A DNA stretch of 8,335 nt from an uncultured Bacillota bacterium (GTDB taxonomy: Bacteria > Bacillota > UBA994 > UBA5500), in the NCBI GenBank assembly GCA_937874815.1, contig CALNBW010000252.1, forward strand, positions 1 through 8,335, read 5' to 3'. Both the position numbers and the translations under genes were made by a program. Under the pieces are notes generated by a model. It worked only from the letters and a program-made list of their open reading frames with translations, was not told the origin of the DNA and searched no databases. Positions 1 through 5,846 of the stretch are shown piece after piece. Numbering within the stretch: the first letter of the stretch is position 1; each line of letters opens with the position of its first letter.

Positions 1-905
1 ATTGGTTGTTGTATTATCAAGCACAACGGGACAAGTTGGCGCAACTGAGCCCCCCCAATTTACCCAAGCGTACCCTAGCCGCCTGGTCTCATTTGGAAGA
101 AGTCTGGCGACTGTGTGTAGAAGAAGCCATGAACCTACTGGGCAATGTTGACCAAAGCTCCAGGGAGGTTTGTCTCACTCTCGGTTTGCAGTCTTTCTCG
201 GATTTTGTGTATCTGGCGGATAGACACCAGGTGCATTACAACCTGGTAGCCAATTGTCAACTCGATTCGCCCGCCGTTGATATCGCCCGCCTGCTGGCTG
301 CAGCCGGCGGCGAAACCAGGGTAGCCAATAACCTTCTGCTGTCCTACCAGCGGGTGAGGCAGCTGACTCCCAGCGAAAGTAAGGAGGTTTTAGCGCATCT
401 TTGGTTTCCCTATGAGGTCGATTTAGCGTTACTTCAGGATCAAGCTGCGAACCCTTTGAGTCTGCAGCGAGCCTGTACTCTACTGCGTGACAAAATAGGA
501 ATGATTTCAGAACTTGAAGATATTTTGTTGACCCCGTGCGAGGAGATAGAATCGCAAGATGAAGAGCTGCAGGATGAAAAGGAGGTATTAGTTGTGAGCG
601 GTGTCAAGGCGGGCAGACCGGGGGTTGTAGAACCAGAAAAACTGTCGGTACCAGAGGCAGAACCACAAATTACTGAAGAAGAAATTGCTGAACCAACCGT
701 GGAAGTAGAAGCGGAATTAGCGGTAGAGGAACAGCAACCGGCCATGGCGGTTGAGGTTCCGCACATTAACATGGCGGCGGCAGTCAGTAAAAGAGCAGCC
801 GTTTGGGGGCCTTTTCCTCGGCCACTAGGAGCACCTCCAGTACCGCCCCAGCCCAATGCAGTGGAGCAGGTTGAGCCGGAGGAGATTGACGAACCTGAGC
901 AATAG
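1..905 (+). CDS. CotS-family spore coat protein, degenerate kinase fold, 5'-truncated
   Basis: The frame is open to the window edge, so the TTG at position 6 is probably not the real start and the N-terminal lobe is missing. Residue numbers count from that TTG. Residues ~1-175 resemble the C-terminal half of CotS/YutH-type coat proteins, which have an aminoglycoside-phosphotransferase fold. The alignment by eye is: a helix with a Cys (about 37), a segment at 58-70 where active relatives carry the HGD catalytic loop, QLDSPAVDIARLL (85-97) matching the CotS stretch just after its DFD, and YQRVRQLTPSE followed by LAHLWFPYE (114-137) matching the family's Y-x-x-x-x-x-L-S-x-E and LxFP signature. 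Neither HGD nor DFD is present (LQSFSDFVYL and NLVANCQLD stand there), so it looks like a pseudokinase. Residues ~178-253 are rich in Glu, Val and Pro, and 264-299 are Pro-rich; this tail is not typical of CotS. CotS-type proteins sit in the coat. Family placement is fairly secure, biochemical role unknown. Confidence 0.68.
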   Translation, partial: WLLYYQAQRDKLAQLSPPNLPKRTLAAWSHLEEVWRLCVEEAMNLLGNVDQSSREVCLTLGLQSFSDFVYLADRHQVHYNLVANCQLDSPAVDIARLLAAAGGETRVANNLLLSYQRVRQLTPSESKEVLAHLWFPYEVDLALLQDQAANPLSLQRACTLLRDKIGMISELEDILLTPCEEIESQDEELQDEKEVLVVSGVKAGRPGVVEPEKLSVPEAEPQITEEEIAEPTVEVEAELAVEEQQPAMAVEVPHINMAAAVSKRAAVWGPFPRPLGAPPVPPQPNAVEQVEPEEIDEPEQ

Positions 906-929
906 CTAGACGCAGAACAGTGACCGCTT

Positions 930-960
930 TATGGTGACAAAAATATATCTGGGCATACTA
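930..960 (+). promoter_or_regulatory. Possible SigG/SigF-type forespore promoter for the SASP gene
   Basis: CATACTA at 954-960 fits the SigG -10 consensus CATnhTA exactly. It lies 44 bases before the SASP start codon, giving a leader of roughly 35 nt. SASP genes are classically transcribed by SigG in the forespore. The -35 region is weak: no good GhATR pentamer sits at the usual 17-18 base spacing, and the nearest (TTATG, 929-933) is 20 bases away. The call rests on the -10 box and the gene downstream. Confidence 0.42.
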
Positions 961-970
961 GTTTTGTCAC
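934..970 (+). repeat. Perfect 9-bp inverted repeat flanking the SASP -10 box
   Basis: GTGACAAAA at 934-942 is the exact reverse complement of TTTTGTCAC at 962-970, with a 19-base centre that contains the CATACTA box. The arms therefore cover roughly the -35 and +1 regions of the proposed promoter. This could be an operator for a dimeric regulator, or a weak AT-rich hairpin ending the upstream coat gene. No T-tract follows the second arm, which argues against a simple terminator. Confidence 0.5.
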
Positions 971-989
971 GTAGCTGCACTTCTAGCAG

Positions 990-998
990 AAAGGGTGA
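990..998 (+). promoter_or_regulatory. Ribosome binding site that fixes the SASP start
   Basis: AAAGGGTGA at 990-998 matches the Shine-Dalgarno core and is followed after 5 bases by GTG at 1004. The GTG at 995 and ATG at 998, also in frame, lie within this site and cannot be served by it, so they are poor starts. Confidence 0.65.
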
Positions 999-1003
999 TG
1001 GTC

Positions 1004-1180
1004 GTGGCTCGAGGACGGGGCTTTATGTCTGACGAACTCAAGTACCGACTTGCCGATGAGCTAGGTTTCGGGGACACGGTGCGCCAACATGGTTGGGGTG
1101 CCATCACGACCCGCGATGCTGGAAATCTGGTAAAGATGGCAATCGCTAAAGCGGAGCAGATGATGCAGGAGCAGCTATAG
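1004..1180 (+). CDS. Alpha/beta-type small acid-soluble spore protein (SASP)
   Basis: A 58-residue protein starting at GTG 1004 with MARGRGFMSDELKYRLADEL. Alpha/beta SASPs coat and protect DNA in the dormant spore core and are degraded by the germination protease GPR. Visible family features are the N-terminal block LKYxLAxELG (residues 12-21), the middle block GWGAITTRDAGNLVK (30-44) and the C-terminal helix with AEQ (50-52). The start at 1004 gives the MARxRG-MSDELK beginning I expect for the clostridial subgroup; ATG 1025 is a shorter alternative. One oddity is that the GPR recognition segment, normally E-(I/F/L)-A-x-E, reads R-L-A-D-E (15-19), with Arg replacing the first Glu. The gene is monocistronic, with a forespore-like -10 box before it and a terminator hairpin 6 bases after its stop. 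Confidence 0.9.
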   Translation: MARGRGFMSDELKYRLADELGFGDTVRQHGWGAITTRDAGNLVKMAIAKAEQMMQEQL

Positions 1181-1186
1181 TGACTG

Positions 1187-1218
1187 GGGGGCTGTCCCGT
1201 ATGGGGCAGCCCCCGTTT
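1187..1218 (+). terminator. Rho-independent terminator after the SASP gene
   Basis: GGGGGCTGTCCC (1187-1198) pairs with GGGGCAGCCCCC (1203-1214) in a 12-bp stem with one T-G wobble and the loop GTAT. It is followed by GTTT, a short T-tract. The hairpin begins 6 bases after the SASP stop codon and separates it from the fumarase genes. Confidence 0.8.
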
Positions 1219-1233
1219 AATGTGCAGGCAGCA

Positions 1234-1248
1234 GGAAATTGCATTTCC
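1234..1248 (+). repeat. Short palindrome in the fumarase leader
   Basis: GGAAAT (1234-1239) and ATTTCC (1243-1248) form a perfect 6-bp inverted repeat around TGC, 32 bases before the fumarase alpha start. It could be an operator half-site pair or part of a short recurring intergenic motif. No convincing SigA -10/-35 pair is visible between the terminator and the gene. Confidence 0.35.
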
Positions 1249-1280
1249 GGCTCGAAACTAGGCAAAAGAGGTGAACATAA

Positions 1281-2123
1281 ATGCGCAGTATTCACGTTCA
1301 AGATATTATTGCTACAGTAAAACGGCTTTGTATTGAAGCCAATTACCACTTGCCCCAGGATATTTGCAGCTCCCTTCGCAACGCCCAGCAACTAGAAGAG
1401 GCGGCCAGCAGCAAACAAGTGTTGAGCGATGTGTTGCAGAACGCCGCAATCGCTGCCGAGCAAGAGGCCGCACTCTGTCAGGACACAGGTATGGTTGTTG
1501 TCTTCCTCGATCTAGGCCAGTCGGTGCAAATCGTGGGCGGATTAATGAGCGACGCAGTTAACGAAGGTGTCCGCCAGGCCTATCAGGAACAGCCCTTCCG
1601 CTATTCAGTAGTCGAGGACCCGCTTTTCCGCACCAATACGGGTGACAATACGCCCGCCATATTGCATGTCCAACTAGTAGCGGGAGACCGTTGCCGCATC
1701 ATGGTAGCCCCCAAAGGGTTTGGCAGTGAAAACATGAGCCGTGTTTACATGCTCAATCCGGCCCAGGGCTGGGAAGGCGTGCAAGAAAAAGTACTGGCCA
1801 CTATTCGGGAAGCCGGACCAAATCCCTGCCCGCCCTTAGTAGTTGGTATAGGGCTAGGCGGCACTATGGAGAAAGCTGCTCTTTTAGCCAAGCGAGCCCT
1901 TTTTCGTCCGTTGGGTGAGCCTAACCCAGATGAGCGCTATGCCGCCTTTGAGCAATCCTTGCTGCAATCTATTAATGCCAGCGGCATCGGGCCGGCAGGT
2001 ATCGGGGGGCGAACGACTGCGTTAGCAGTGCACATCGATACTTATCCGACCCATATCGCTGGATTACCATTGGCCATTAACCTACAGTGCCATGCCTGTC
2101 GGCATCAAGCAGCAATACTATAG
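1281..2123 (+). CDS. fumA: Class I (Fe-S) fumarate hydratase, alpha subunit
   Basis: A 280-residue N-terminal-type subunit of the two-subunit iron-sulfur hydro-lyases, interconverting fumarate and L-malate. Three Cys residues at the spacing expected for the [4Fe-4S] ligands are visible: C66 in ALCQDTG, C183 in GPNPCPP and C270 in INLQCHACRH. Other family blocks are PKGFGSENMSRVYML (144-158), VVGIGLGGTMEKAALLAKRALFR (a conserved Gly-rich loop and helix, ~187-209) and the GIGPAGIGGRTTALAVHID stretch (235-253). The length is normal for a stand-alone alpha subunit. The ATG follows AAGAGGTGA (1266-1274) at good spacing. The beta subunit starts 13 bases after the stop. L(+)-tartrate dehydratase alpha (TtdA) is a close relative and cannot be strictly excluded by eye; fumarase is far commoner in this context. 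The fumA/fumB symbols here mean the two subunits, not the E. coli isozymes. Confidence 0.93.
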   Translation: MRSIHVQDIIATVKRLCIEANYHLPQDICSSLRNAQQLEEAASSKQVLSDVLQNAAIAAEQEAALCQDTGMVVVFLDLGQSVQIVGGLMSDAVNEGVRQAYQEQPFRYSVVEDPLFRTNTGDNTPAILHVQLVAGDRCRIMVAPKGFGSENMSRVYMLNPAQGWEGVQEKVLATIREAGPNPCPPLVVGIGLGGTMEKAALLAKRALFRPLGEPNPDERYAAFEQSLLQSINASGIGPAGIGGRTTALAVHIDTYPTHIAGLPLAINLQCHACRHQAAIL

Positions 2124-2136
2124 GGGGGTAAAAGAA

Positions 2137-2760
2137 ATGCAACATCGGCTGACTACACCGCTGCTGCCTGAGGCTAGGCAGCAGCTCGCTGCCGGCGATA
2201 CCTGTTTGTTAACGGGCGAAATTTACACTGCCCGCGATGCCGCCCATGCTCGCTTAGTTGCTGCCATTGAAAAGGGGCAATCCCTGCCCCTTGATTTGCA
2301 GCATGCCCTCATCTATTATGTCGGCCCTTGCCGGCCACAACCGGGGAGAGCCATCGGAGCCGCCGGCCCCACGACATCAGGACGCATGGACAGCTTTACC
2401 CCGACACTGCTGAAGCAAGGCTTGGCCGGCACTATCGGCAAGGGCAAACGCGACTCGGAGGTAAAGGCAGCTATGCGGCAGTATGGCGCTGTTTATTTCG
2501 CAGCTACGGGAGGCGCAGGCGCATTGCTAGCTCGCTCGATTCTAGCCAGTGAACTACTACTTTATCCTGATCTAGGTGCTGAGGCAGTCTATCGACTGCG
2601 CGTAGAAGATTTCCCGCTCTTAGTGGCTATTGATTGCCAAGGACGCGATCTTTACGAGCTCGGCCCCCAGCGTTTCCTGGCGGGACAGGGGACGGAGTTC
2701 TGTCCTGCGCCGCCTCAAGGCGGGTGGGACAAAGCTCACGTCCCGCAGTCCCGCCGCTAA
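2137..2760 (+). CDS. fumB: Class I fumarate hydratase, beta subunit, with unusual C-terminal tail
   Basis: A 207-residue partner of the alpha subunit, matching the C-terminal domain of single-chain class I fumarases. Visible blocks are TGEIYTARDAAHARL (26-40), GPTTSGRMDSFTP (78-89), GTIGKGKR (98-105), YGAVYFAATGGAGALLA (116-132) and LRVEDFPLLVAID (154-166). R33 and R83 lie 50 residues apart, like the active-site arginines of the Leishmania enzyme as I recall them. The start at ATG 2137 is set by AGGGGGG (2122-2128), which overlaps the alpha stop; a longer in-frame start at 2092 would lie inside the alpha gene without its own site. Residues ~182-207 (AGQGTEFCPAPP and onward) have no counterpart I recognise in the family and are encoded inside a palindromic element, so the end of the protein may have been replaced by an inserted repeat. 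Confidence 0.92.
   Translation: MQHRLTTPLLPEARQQLAAGDTCLLTGEIYTARDAAHARLVAAIEKGQSLPLDLQHALIYYVGPCRPQPGRAIGAAGPTTSGRMDSFTPTLLKQGLAGTIGKGKRDSEVKAAMRQYGAVYFAATGGAGALLARSILASELLLYPDLGAEAVYRLRVEDFPLLVAIDCQGRDLYELGPQRFLAGQGTEFCPAPPQGGWDKAHVPQSRR
2679..2755. repeat. REP-like palindromic element overlapping the end of fumB
   Basis: The 77-base stretch is bounded by a perfect 8-bp inverted repeat, GGCGGGAC (2679-2686) and GTCCCGCC (2748-2755). It contains further hairpins: GGAC(2690-2693)/GTCC(2702-2705) or GGACAG/CTGTCC (2683-2688/2700-2705), CCGCCT(2710-2715)/AGGCGG(2718-2723), and GGGAC(2726-2730)/GTCCC(2740-2744). Such GGGAC-type palindromes recur in many clostridial genomes, often as REP-like elements. 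It supplies the last ~26 codons and nearly reaches the stop of fumB. Confidence 0.55.
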
Positions 2761-2801
2761 CGCTACTGCTGAGATAGCAAAATTCGTGTTAGAGGTGAAC
2801 A

Positions 2802-2857
2802 GGGACTGTCGCACACGTCAGGAAAGCATTTTGCGACAGCCCCTTCTCTGTTGTTTT
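2802..2857 (+). terminator. Probable terminator of the fumarase operon
   Basis: GGGACTGTCGCA (2802-2813) pairs with TGCGACAGCCCC (2832-2843) in a 12-position stem with one A-C mismatch and an 18-base loop. A T-rich run follows (2844-2857, ending TTGTTTT). It begins 41 bases after the fumB stop. The large loop makes it weaker than the SASP terminator. Read on the minus strand the same hairpin has no T-tract, so it is mainly a plus-strand signal. The rest of 2761-2975 shows no convincing gene on either strand. Confidence 0.55.
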
Positions 2858-2960
2858 CGTGCCCATCGACCCCTTAGAGGCCACAACCTTCATCAGCAAT
2901 CCGCCTCGCATTGCCAGGCGCGCCCTCATCTGGGGAAGTTTAACTGAACCAAGTGTACGT

Positions 2961-2980
2961 CCCCGCGACCCGGGGTTATT
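2961..2980. terminator. Small GC hairpin at the convergent junction
   Basis: CCCCG (2961-2965) and CGGGG (2971-2975) form a 5-bp stem with a 5-base loop. On the plus strand it is followed by TTATTGTTCTTT, a T-rich tail, so it could catch read-through from the fumarase side. On the minus strand it begins directly after the acetyltransferase stop but lacks a T-tract there. Confidence 0.3.
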
Positions 2981-3431
2981 GTTCTTTGATCCCGGCAAAA
3001 CTGTTGCGTACCCGCAGAATCCACTTGCCTCGGCGCGGGAACACATCGTAGGCTACCATCCCCATGCCGAACAGAACCTTCATGCTAGCTATATTATCGG
3101 TAGCTACTTCTGCATAAAACCTGCCCATACTGCCGACTGCCCGCTGCAGCAGGGCTTTGCCAATACCCTGGGAACGGTGGCTGCGCCTGACTACAGCAAG
3201 AGAGGTGCGGTTACCAAAACGTTCACAAAAGATCATGCCGACTAACTGCTGCCCGTCCCAGGCAGTCCAGATAACATTGCCCTCCTTGGCCAACCGTTCC
3301 GAACGCAACGTGCGTAGATTGGTATAGGCTTTGCGAGTGATATGATTATCAGCGTTAAGTCTGATCAACCGCAACAGACTAGCCCTATTCCGCGGTAAAT
3401 CGGTATCAAGTATCTGCCGGTAGGTAATCAT
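2976..3431 (-). CDS. GNAT-family N-acetyltransferase, last gene of the coat ATP-grasp operon
   Basis: A 151-residue single-domain GNAT protein. The acetyl-CoA pyrophosphate-binding motif A is clear: SLAVVRRSHRSQGIGKALLQ (residues 77-96), with R/Q-x-x-G-x-G/A as RSQGIG. It is followed by the VATDNIASMKVLFGMGM block (109-125), in the usual place for the Asn-containing motif B. The N-terminal strand/helix MITYRQILDTDLP (1-13) is also typical. GNATs transfer acetyl, or in some branches aminoacyl, groups to amines; the substrate here cannot be read from sequence. Its ATG overlaps the stop of the upstream YheC/D gene (ATGA, 3431-3428), and GAGGGGG (3445-3439) is its ribosome binding site, so it is translationally coupled. 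Context suggests it acts on the same product or protein as the ATP-grasp enzymes. Confidence 0.85.
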   Translation of the reverse strand: MITYRQILDTDLPRNRASLLRLIRLNADNHITRKAYTNLRTLRSERLAKEGNVIWTAWDGQQLVGMIFCERFGNRTSLAVVRRSHRSQGIGKALLQRAVGSMGRFYAEVATDNIASMKVLFGMGMVAYDVFPRRGKWILRVRNSFAGIKEQ

Positions 3432-4507
3432 GCTTTGGCCCCCTCGCCGGCCTTACGGGCGAGATATTGTACATAAGCCGTAAGCGTCCGTAGGCCAACC
3501 CGCCGGATTCCTGGCTCATCAAAACGCATAGGCTTAGCGTTGGCTTCGAAAAACCACGGGTGCCCGCTGGCATCTAGGCCAATGTCCATAGACATCTCTC
3601 CGAAAAGCCCTTGGTATCCTTTCTCTACTGCAGGTGCTACCAGCATCGCTAAGCGGGAGACGCTCTCCTGCACACTGCTGGCGTTAGCGCCAAATACGGT
3701 GGAGAACACTTCGGGCGCAGGGGCGATATAGCCCCCGTTGGGGACATGGGTAGTAATGCCACCTTTGCTAGCTACGCGCACCCCCATGCCGCTCACTTGC
3801 CACTGCCCCGCCCCGTTTTTCTGCGCCAGCAACCTAACGTCAAAGGTTCTTCCTTTATAATGGGCTAATTGTATCGCTTGCTGTACGATATAACTCTGTC
3901 TACCCATCTTCTGCTCTAGCTTGGGCCAGAGCTCGCCCAGGGATGCCCCTCGAATTTCTCTGTTTGCATCACCTTGACGATAGCGCAGCGCCCAGCCAGC
4001 GCTGCCGAGAGAAACCGTCATTATGCCCTTGCCGGCGAAGGCATGCTTCGGCTTGAGATAAACGCGGCCAAAGCGCTGCAAAGCGTGTTCAATATCCGAA
4101 CGCCTGCGTACGAGCTTAGTCCAAGGCAGGTGGGGTTGCACCTGGGGGTTTCCCCGCAACAACTGATACAAGTCATACTTATTCAAGTAACCCGCATTAT
4201 ATAAAGGAATGCCTTTAGCCCGCAGGCGTCTTTTAGTTAACTGGACTTCACCACTAACTTCCAGCTGTCGGTTCGGAATACGATTATAGACGACATGGGG
4301 CAAGGGAAAACGGCCGGGCTGCCATCTCCCTTTTACATAGCGGTATCCCTTAACTGTGCCCCGGGACCAGTTGACCTGTGCCGGCGTAAATACATAGGCA
4401 GTCAGGCCTGCCTCCCGGCAGGCCAGCTGCACAAAACGAAACATCTCGCGGTTGCCAGGAACTTGCCCTTTACCCGCGGTCAGAATACCCAAAACTGGCC
4501 TCTGCAT
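3428..4507 (-). CDS. YheC/YheD-family spore coat-associated ATP-grasp protein (third in series)
   Basis: A 359-residue protein of the YheC/YheD endospore coat-associated family, whose core is an ATP-grasp fold. It begins directly with the family strand PVLGILTAG (4-12). HVVYNRIPNR lies at 71-80. The ATP-binding lysine region is VYLKPKHAFAGKGI (149-162), the hinge SYIVQQAI (205-212), then TFDVRLLAQKNG (221-232), GGITTHVPNGG (249-259), and the metal-binding end GEMSMDIGLD (303-312) plus FFEANAKP (319-326), giving D308, E321 and N323. All ATP-grasp positions appear intact. It has the shortest N-terminus of the three and lacks the extra domain of its upstream neighbour. The ATG shares one base with the preceding stop (TGATG) and uses AAGGGGTGAG (4520-4511), inside the end of that gene. 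The predicted chemistry is ATP-dependent carboxylate-amine ligation; the substrate is unknown. Confidence 0.92.
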   Translation of the reverse strand: MQRPVLGILTAGKGQVPGNREMFRFVQLACREAGLTAYVFTPAQVNWSRGTVKGYRYVKGRWQPGRFPLPHVVYNRIPNRQLEVSGEVQLTKRRLRAKGIPLYNAGYLNKYDLYQLLRGNPQVQPHLPWTKLVRRRSDIEHALQRFGRVYLKPKHAFAGKGIMTVSLGSAGWALRYRQGDANREIRGASLGELWPKLEQKMGRQSYIVQQAIQLAHYKGRTFDVRLLAQKNGAGQWQVSGMGVRVASKGGITTHVPNGGYIAPAPEVFSTVFGANASSVQESVSRLAMLVAPAVEKGYQGLFGEMSMDIGLDASGHPWFFEANAKPMRFDEPGIRRVGLRTLTAYVQYLARKAGEGAKA

Positions 4508-5838
4508 CAGCTCACCCCTTTATGAAAACCTGCTAAGCTGGCCGCGTAATCGCAAAGATACAGCAGAGATTGCCACCGTTCCTCCCGATTCCAAGCAGCA
4601 GCAAATACTGCGCGCCCTGGTTTGCTATTCGCCTCAAACATGGCCACCCTGCCCTGGGCAGTCAACCCAATATCCAGGCCCATTTCACCCAGCTCCAAGC
4701 CGGTTACCCGTTCCACCGCCAAAGCTAGGTCAACGGCAGCCCTCTCAATCCGCCCTCTTACCTCTTCTGCCTGATTTCCAAAAGCATGCCGTAGTGCGCG
4801 AGCCAACGGTATTGCCCGGCCGCCATTAGCTACGTGAGTAGTAATGCTGCCGCGGCCCGCTATCTTAGCCGCTGGTCCACAAGGAATCCATTCCCGCTTG
4901 CCATTTTTGTAGAGGGTCACCCTTACATCAAAAGGGCGGCCATAGTAATTGGCTAACGGGATCTCCTCTTGCACCACGTAACTCCGCTGGTACATGGCCC
5001 GCCGAATCATCGGCGCTGCTTGGGCCCAACTGCCATAACTTTGCTGATAATTGTGTTTCCCCCTACGAAAGGAAATCTGGTAGCCTTGGCCCCGCAGACG
5101 CCTCACCCTCACGATACCCTGCCCTTTGCTCCCCCCATTAGGTTTAAGATAAGCTGCTGGGTAACGATTAAGAAAGTGCCCGACCTGCTGCATGCTAACC
5201 ATGGGCTGCGTTTCAGGCAAGTATTTGAGGGCCTGCTCATCCCGTCTTAACAGGCGATGAATGCGCCATTTATGAAAGAACTTGCGATTAAACACAGGAA
5301 TTTTAGCTTTTGCTAATGCCCGTTGGCATTCTCTGGTGCTTATCAATAACTCGCCCCCGCGGTTGGGAATACGGTTATAGACAACATCGGGCCAAGGTAC
5401 CACGACACGATTTACCGTACCGTTCACCAAACCCCACGCCTCTAATTGCCGCACTCCCCCCCGGAAATTCTGTGGCCGAAAAACTACGACCATCATGCCC
5501 CTGCTAGCAGCTGCCCGCATCACAGAGCGAAAATAGGGGGTCATATGCCACGTAGTCATAATGCCAATTAGCGGGCCAAATCTGATTGACCTGCGCTCCC
5601 TGTCGATCTGATAAGACCAGCGCCTGGGCGTCATTCCTAACCCCCGCAGCAAGCCTACTGGCATCTGCCAAGCATCATCTTCTCCCCCCTGTAACCGTAT
5701 CCGCCGACTGGCGCTACCGAAAACAACGTTTACTGTTTCGCCCGTTCGCCACCCGACTCGGGCCAAAAGGTTACGGGGCAGAATACCGCTGGTTAACTCT
5801 TTGCGCCCAATCACGCTGACCATGCCCGTGTCCCACAT
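4507..5838 (-). CDS. YheC/YheD-family ATP-grasp protein with an N-terminal extra domain (second in series)
   Basis: A 443-residue family member. Residues 1-88 form an additional N-terminal domain rich in short beta strands and Arg (for example GRKELTSGILPRNLL, 11-25) preceding the usual GPLIGIMTT strand (88-96), as in longer YheD-type proteins. The ATP-grasp part shows DVVYNRIPNR (151-160), AAYLKPNGGSKGQGI (228-242), RSYVVQEEI (285-293), FDVRVTLYKNG (303-313), GSITTHVANGG (330-340), LGEMGLDIG (383-391) and MFEANSKP (400-407), giving D389, E402 and N404. The start at ATG 5838 follows AGGGGAGGTGAGG (5857-5845) and the gene begins 8 bases after the upstream stop; M6 (5823) is a poorer alternative. 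It shares the VVYNRIPNR and ITTHVxNGG segments with the 359-residue neighbour, suggesting these two are the closest pair and arose by tandem duplication. Confidence 0.92.
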   Translation of the reverse strand: MWDTGMVSVIGRKELTSGILPRNLLARVGWRTGETVNVVFGSASRRIRLQGGEDDAWQMPVGLLRGLGMTPRRWSYQIDRERRSIRFGPLIGIMTTWHMTPYFRSVMRAAASRGMMVVVFRPQNFRGGVRQLEAWGLVNGTVNRVVVPWPDVVYNRIPNRGGELLISTRECQRALAKAKIPVFNRKFFHKWRIHRLLRRDEQALKYLPETQPMVSMQQVGHFLNRYPAAYLKPNGGSKGQGIVRVRRLRGQGYQISFRRGKHNYQQSYGSWAQAAPMIRRAMYQRSYVVQEEIPLANYYGRPFDVRVTLYKNGKREWIPCGPAAKIAGRGSITTHVANGGRAIPLARALRHAFGNQAEEVRGRIERAAVDLALAVERVTGLELGEMGLDIGLTAQGRVAMFEANSKPGRAVFAAAWNREERWQSLLYLCDYAASLAGFHKGVS

Positions 5839-5846
5839 CTACAGCC

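Noticed and set aside
6..8. TTG as the start of the CotS-like gene
   Set aside because: The frame is open upstream to the window edge and the kinase-like N-terminal half is missing, so the true start lies outside.
440..856. 138-residue minus-strand frame opposite the coat gene tail
   Set aside because: A Ser/Thr-rich product expected from the antisense of a Glu/Pro-rich tail; no ribosome binding site or family match.
995..1003. GTG 995 or ATG 998 as the SASP start
   Set aside because: Both overlap the AAAGGGTGA ribosome binding site; GTG 1004 has correct spacing and gives the expected N-terminus.
2092..2136. Longer fumB start at 2092
   Set aside because: It lies inside the alpha gene with no ribosome binding site, and the added residues do not match the family; AGGGGGG points to ATG 2137.
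2789..3046. 85-residue minus-strand frame beyond the acetyltransferase
   Set aside because: It overlaps the GNAT end in another frame, spans the terminator region and resembles no protein I know.
2859..3245. 128-residue plus-strand frame
   Set aside because: Mostly antisense to the GNAT gene; composition is irregular and no motif is seen.
4452..4829. 125-residue plus-strand frame
   Set aside because: Antisense to two well-supported YheC/D genes; a Pro/Ser-rich shadow.
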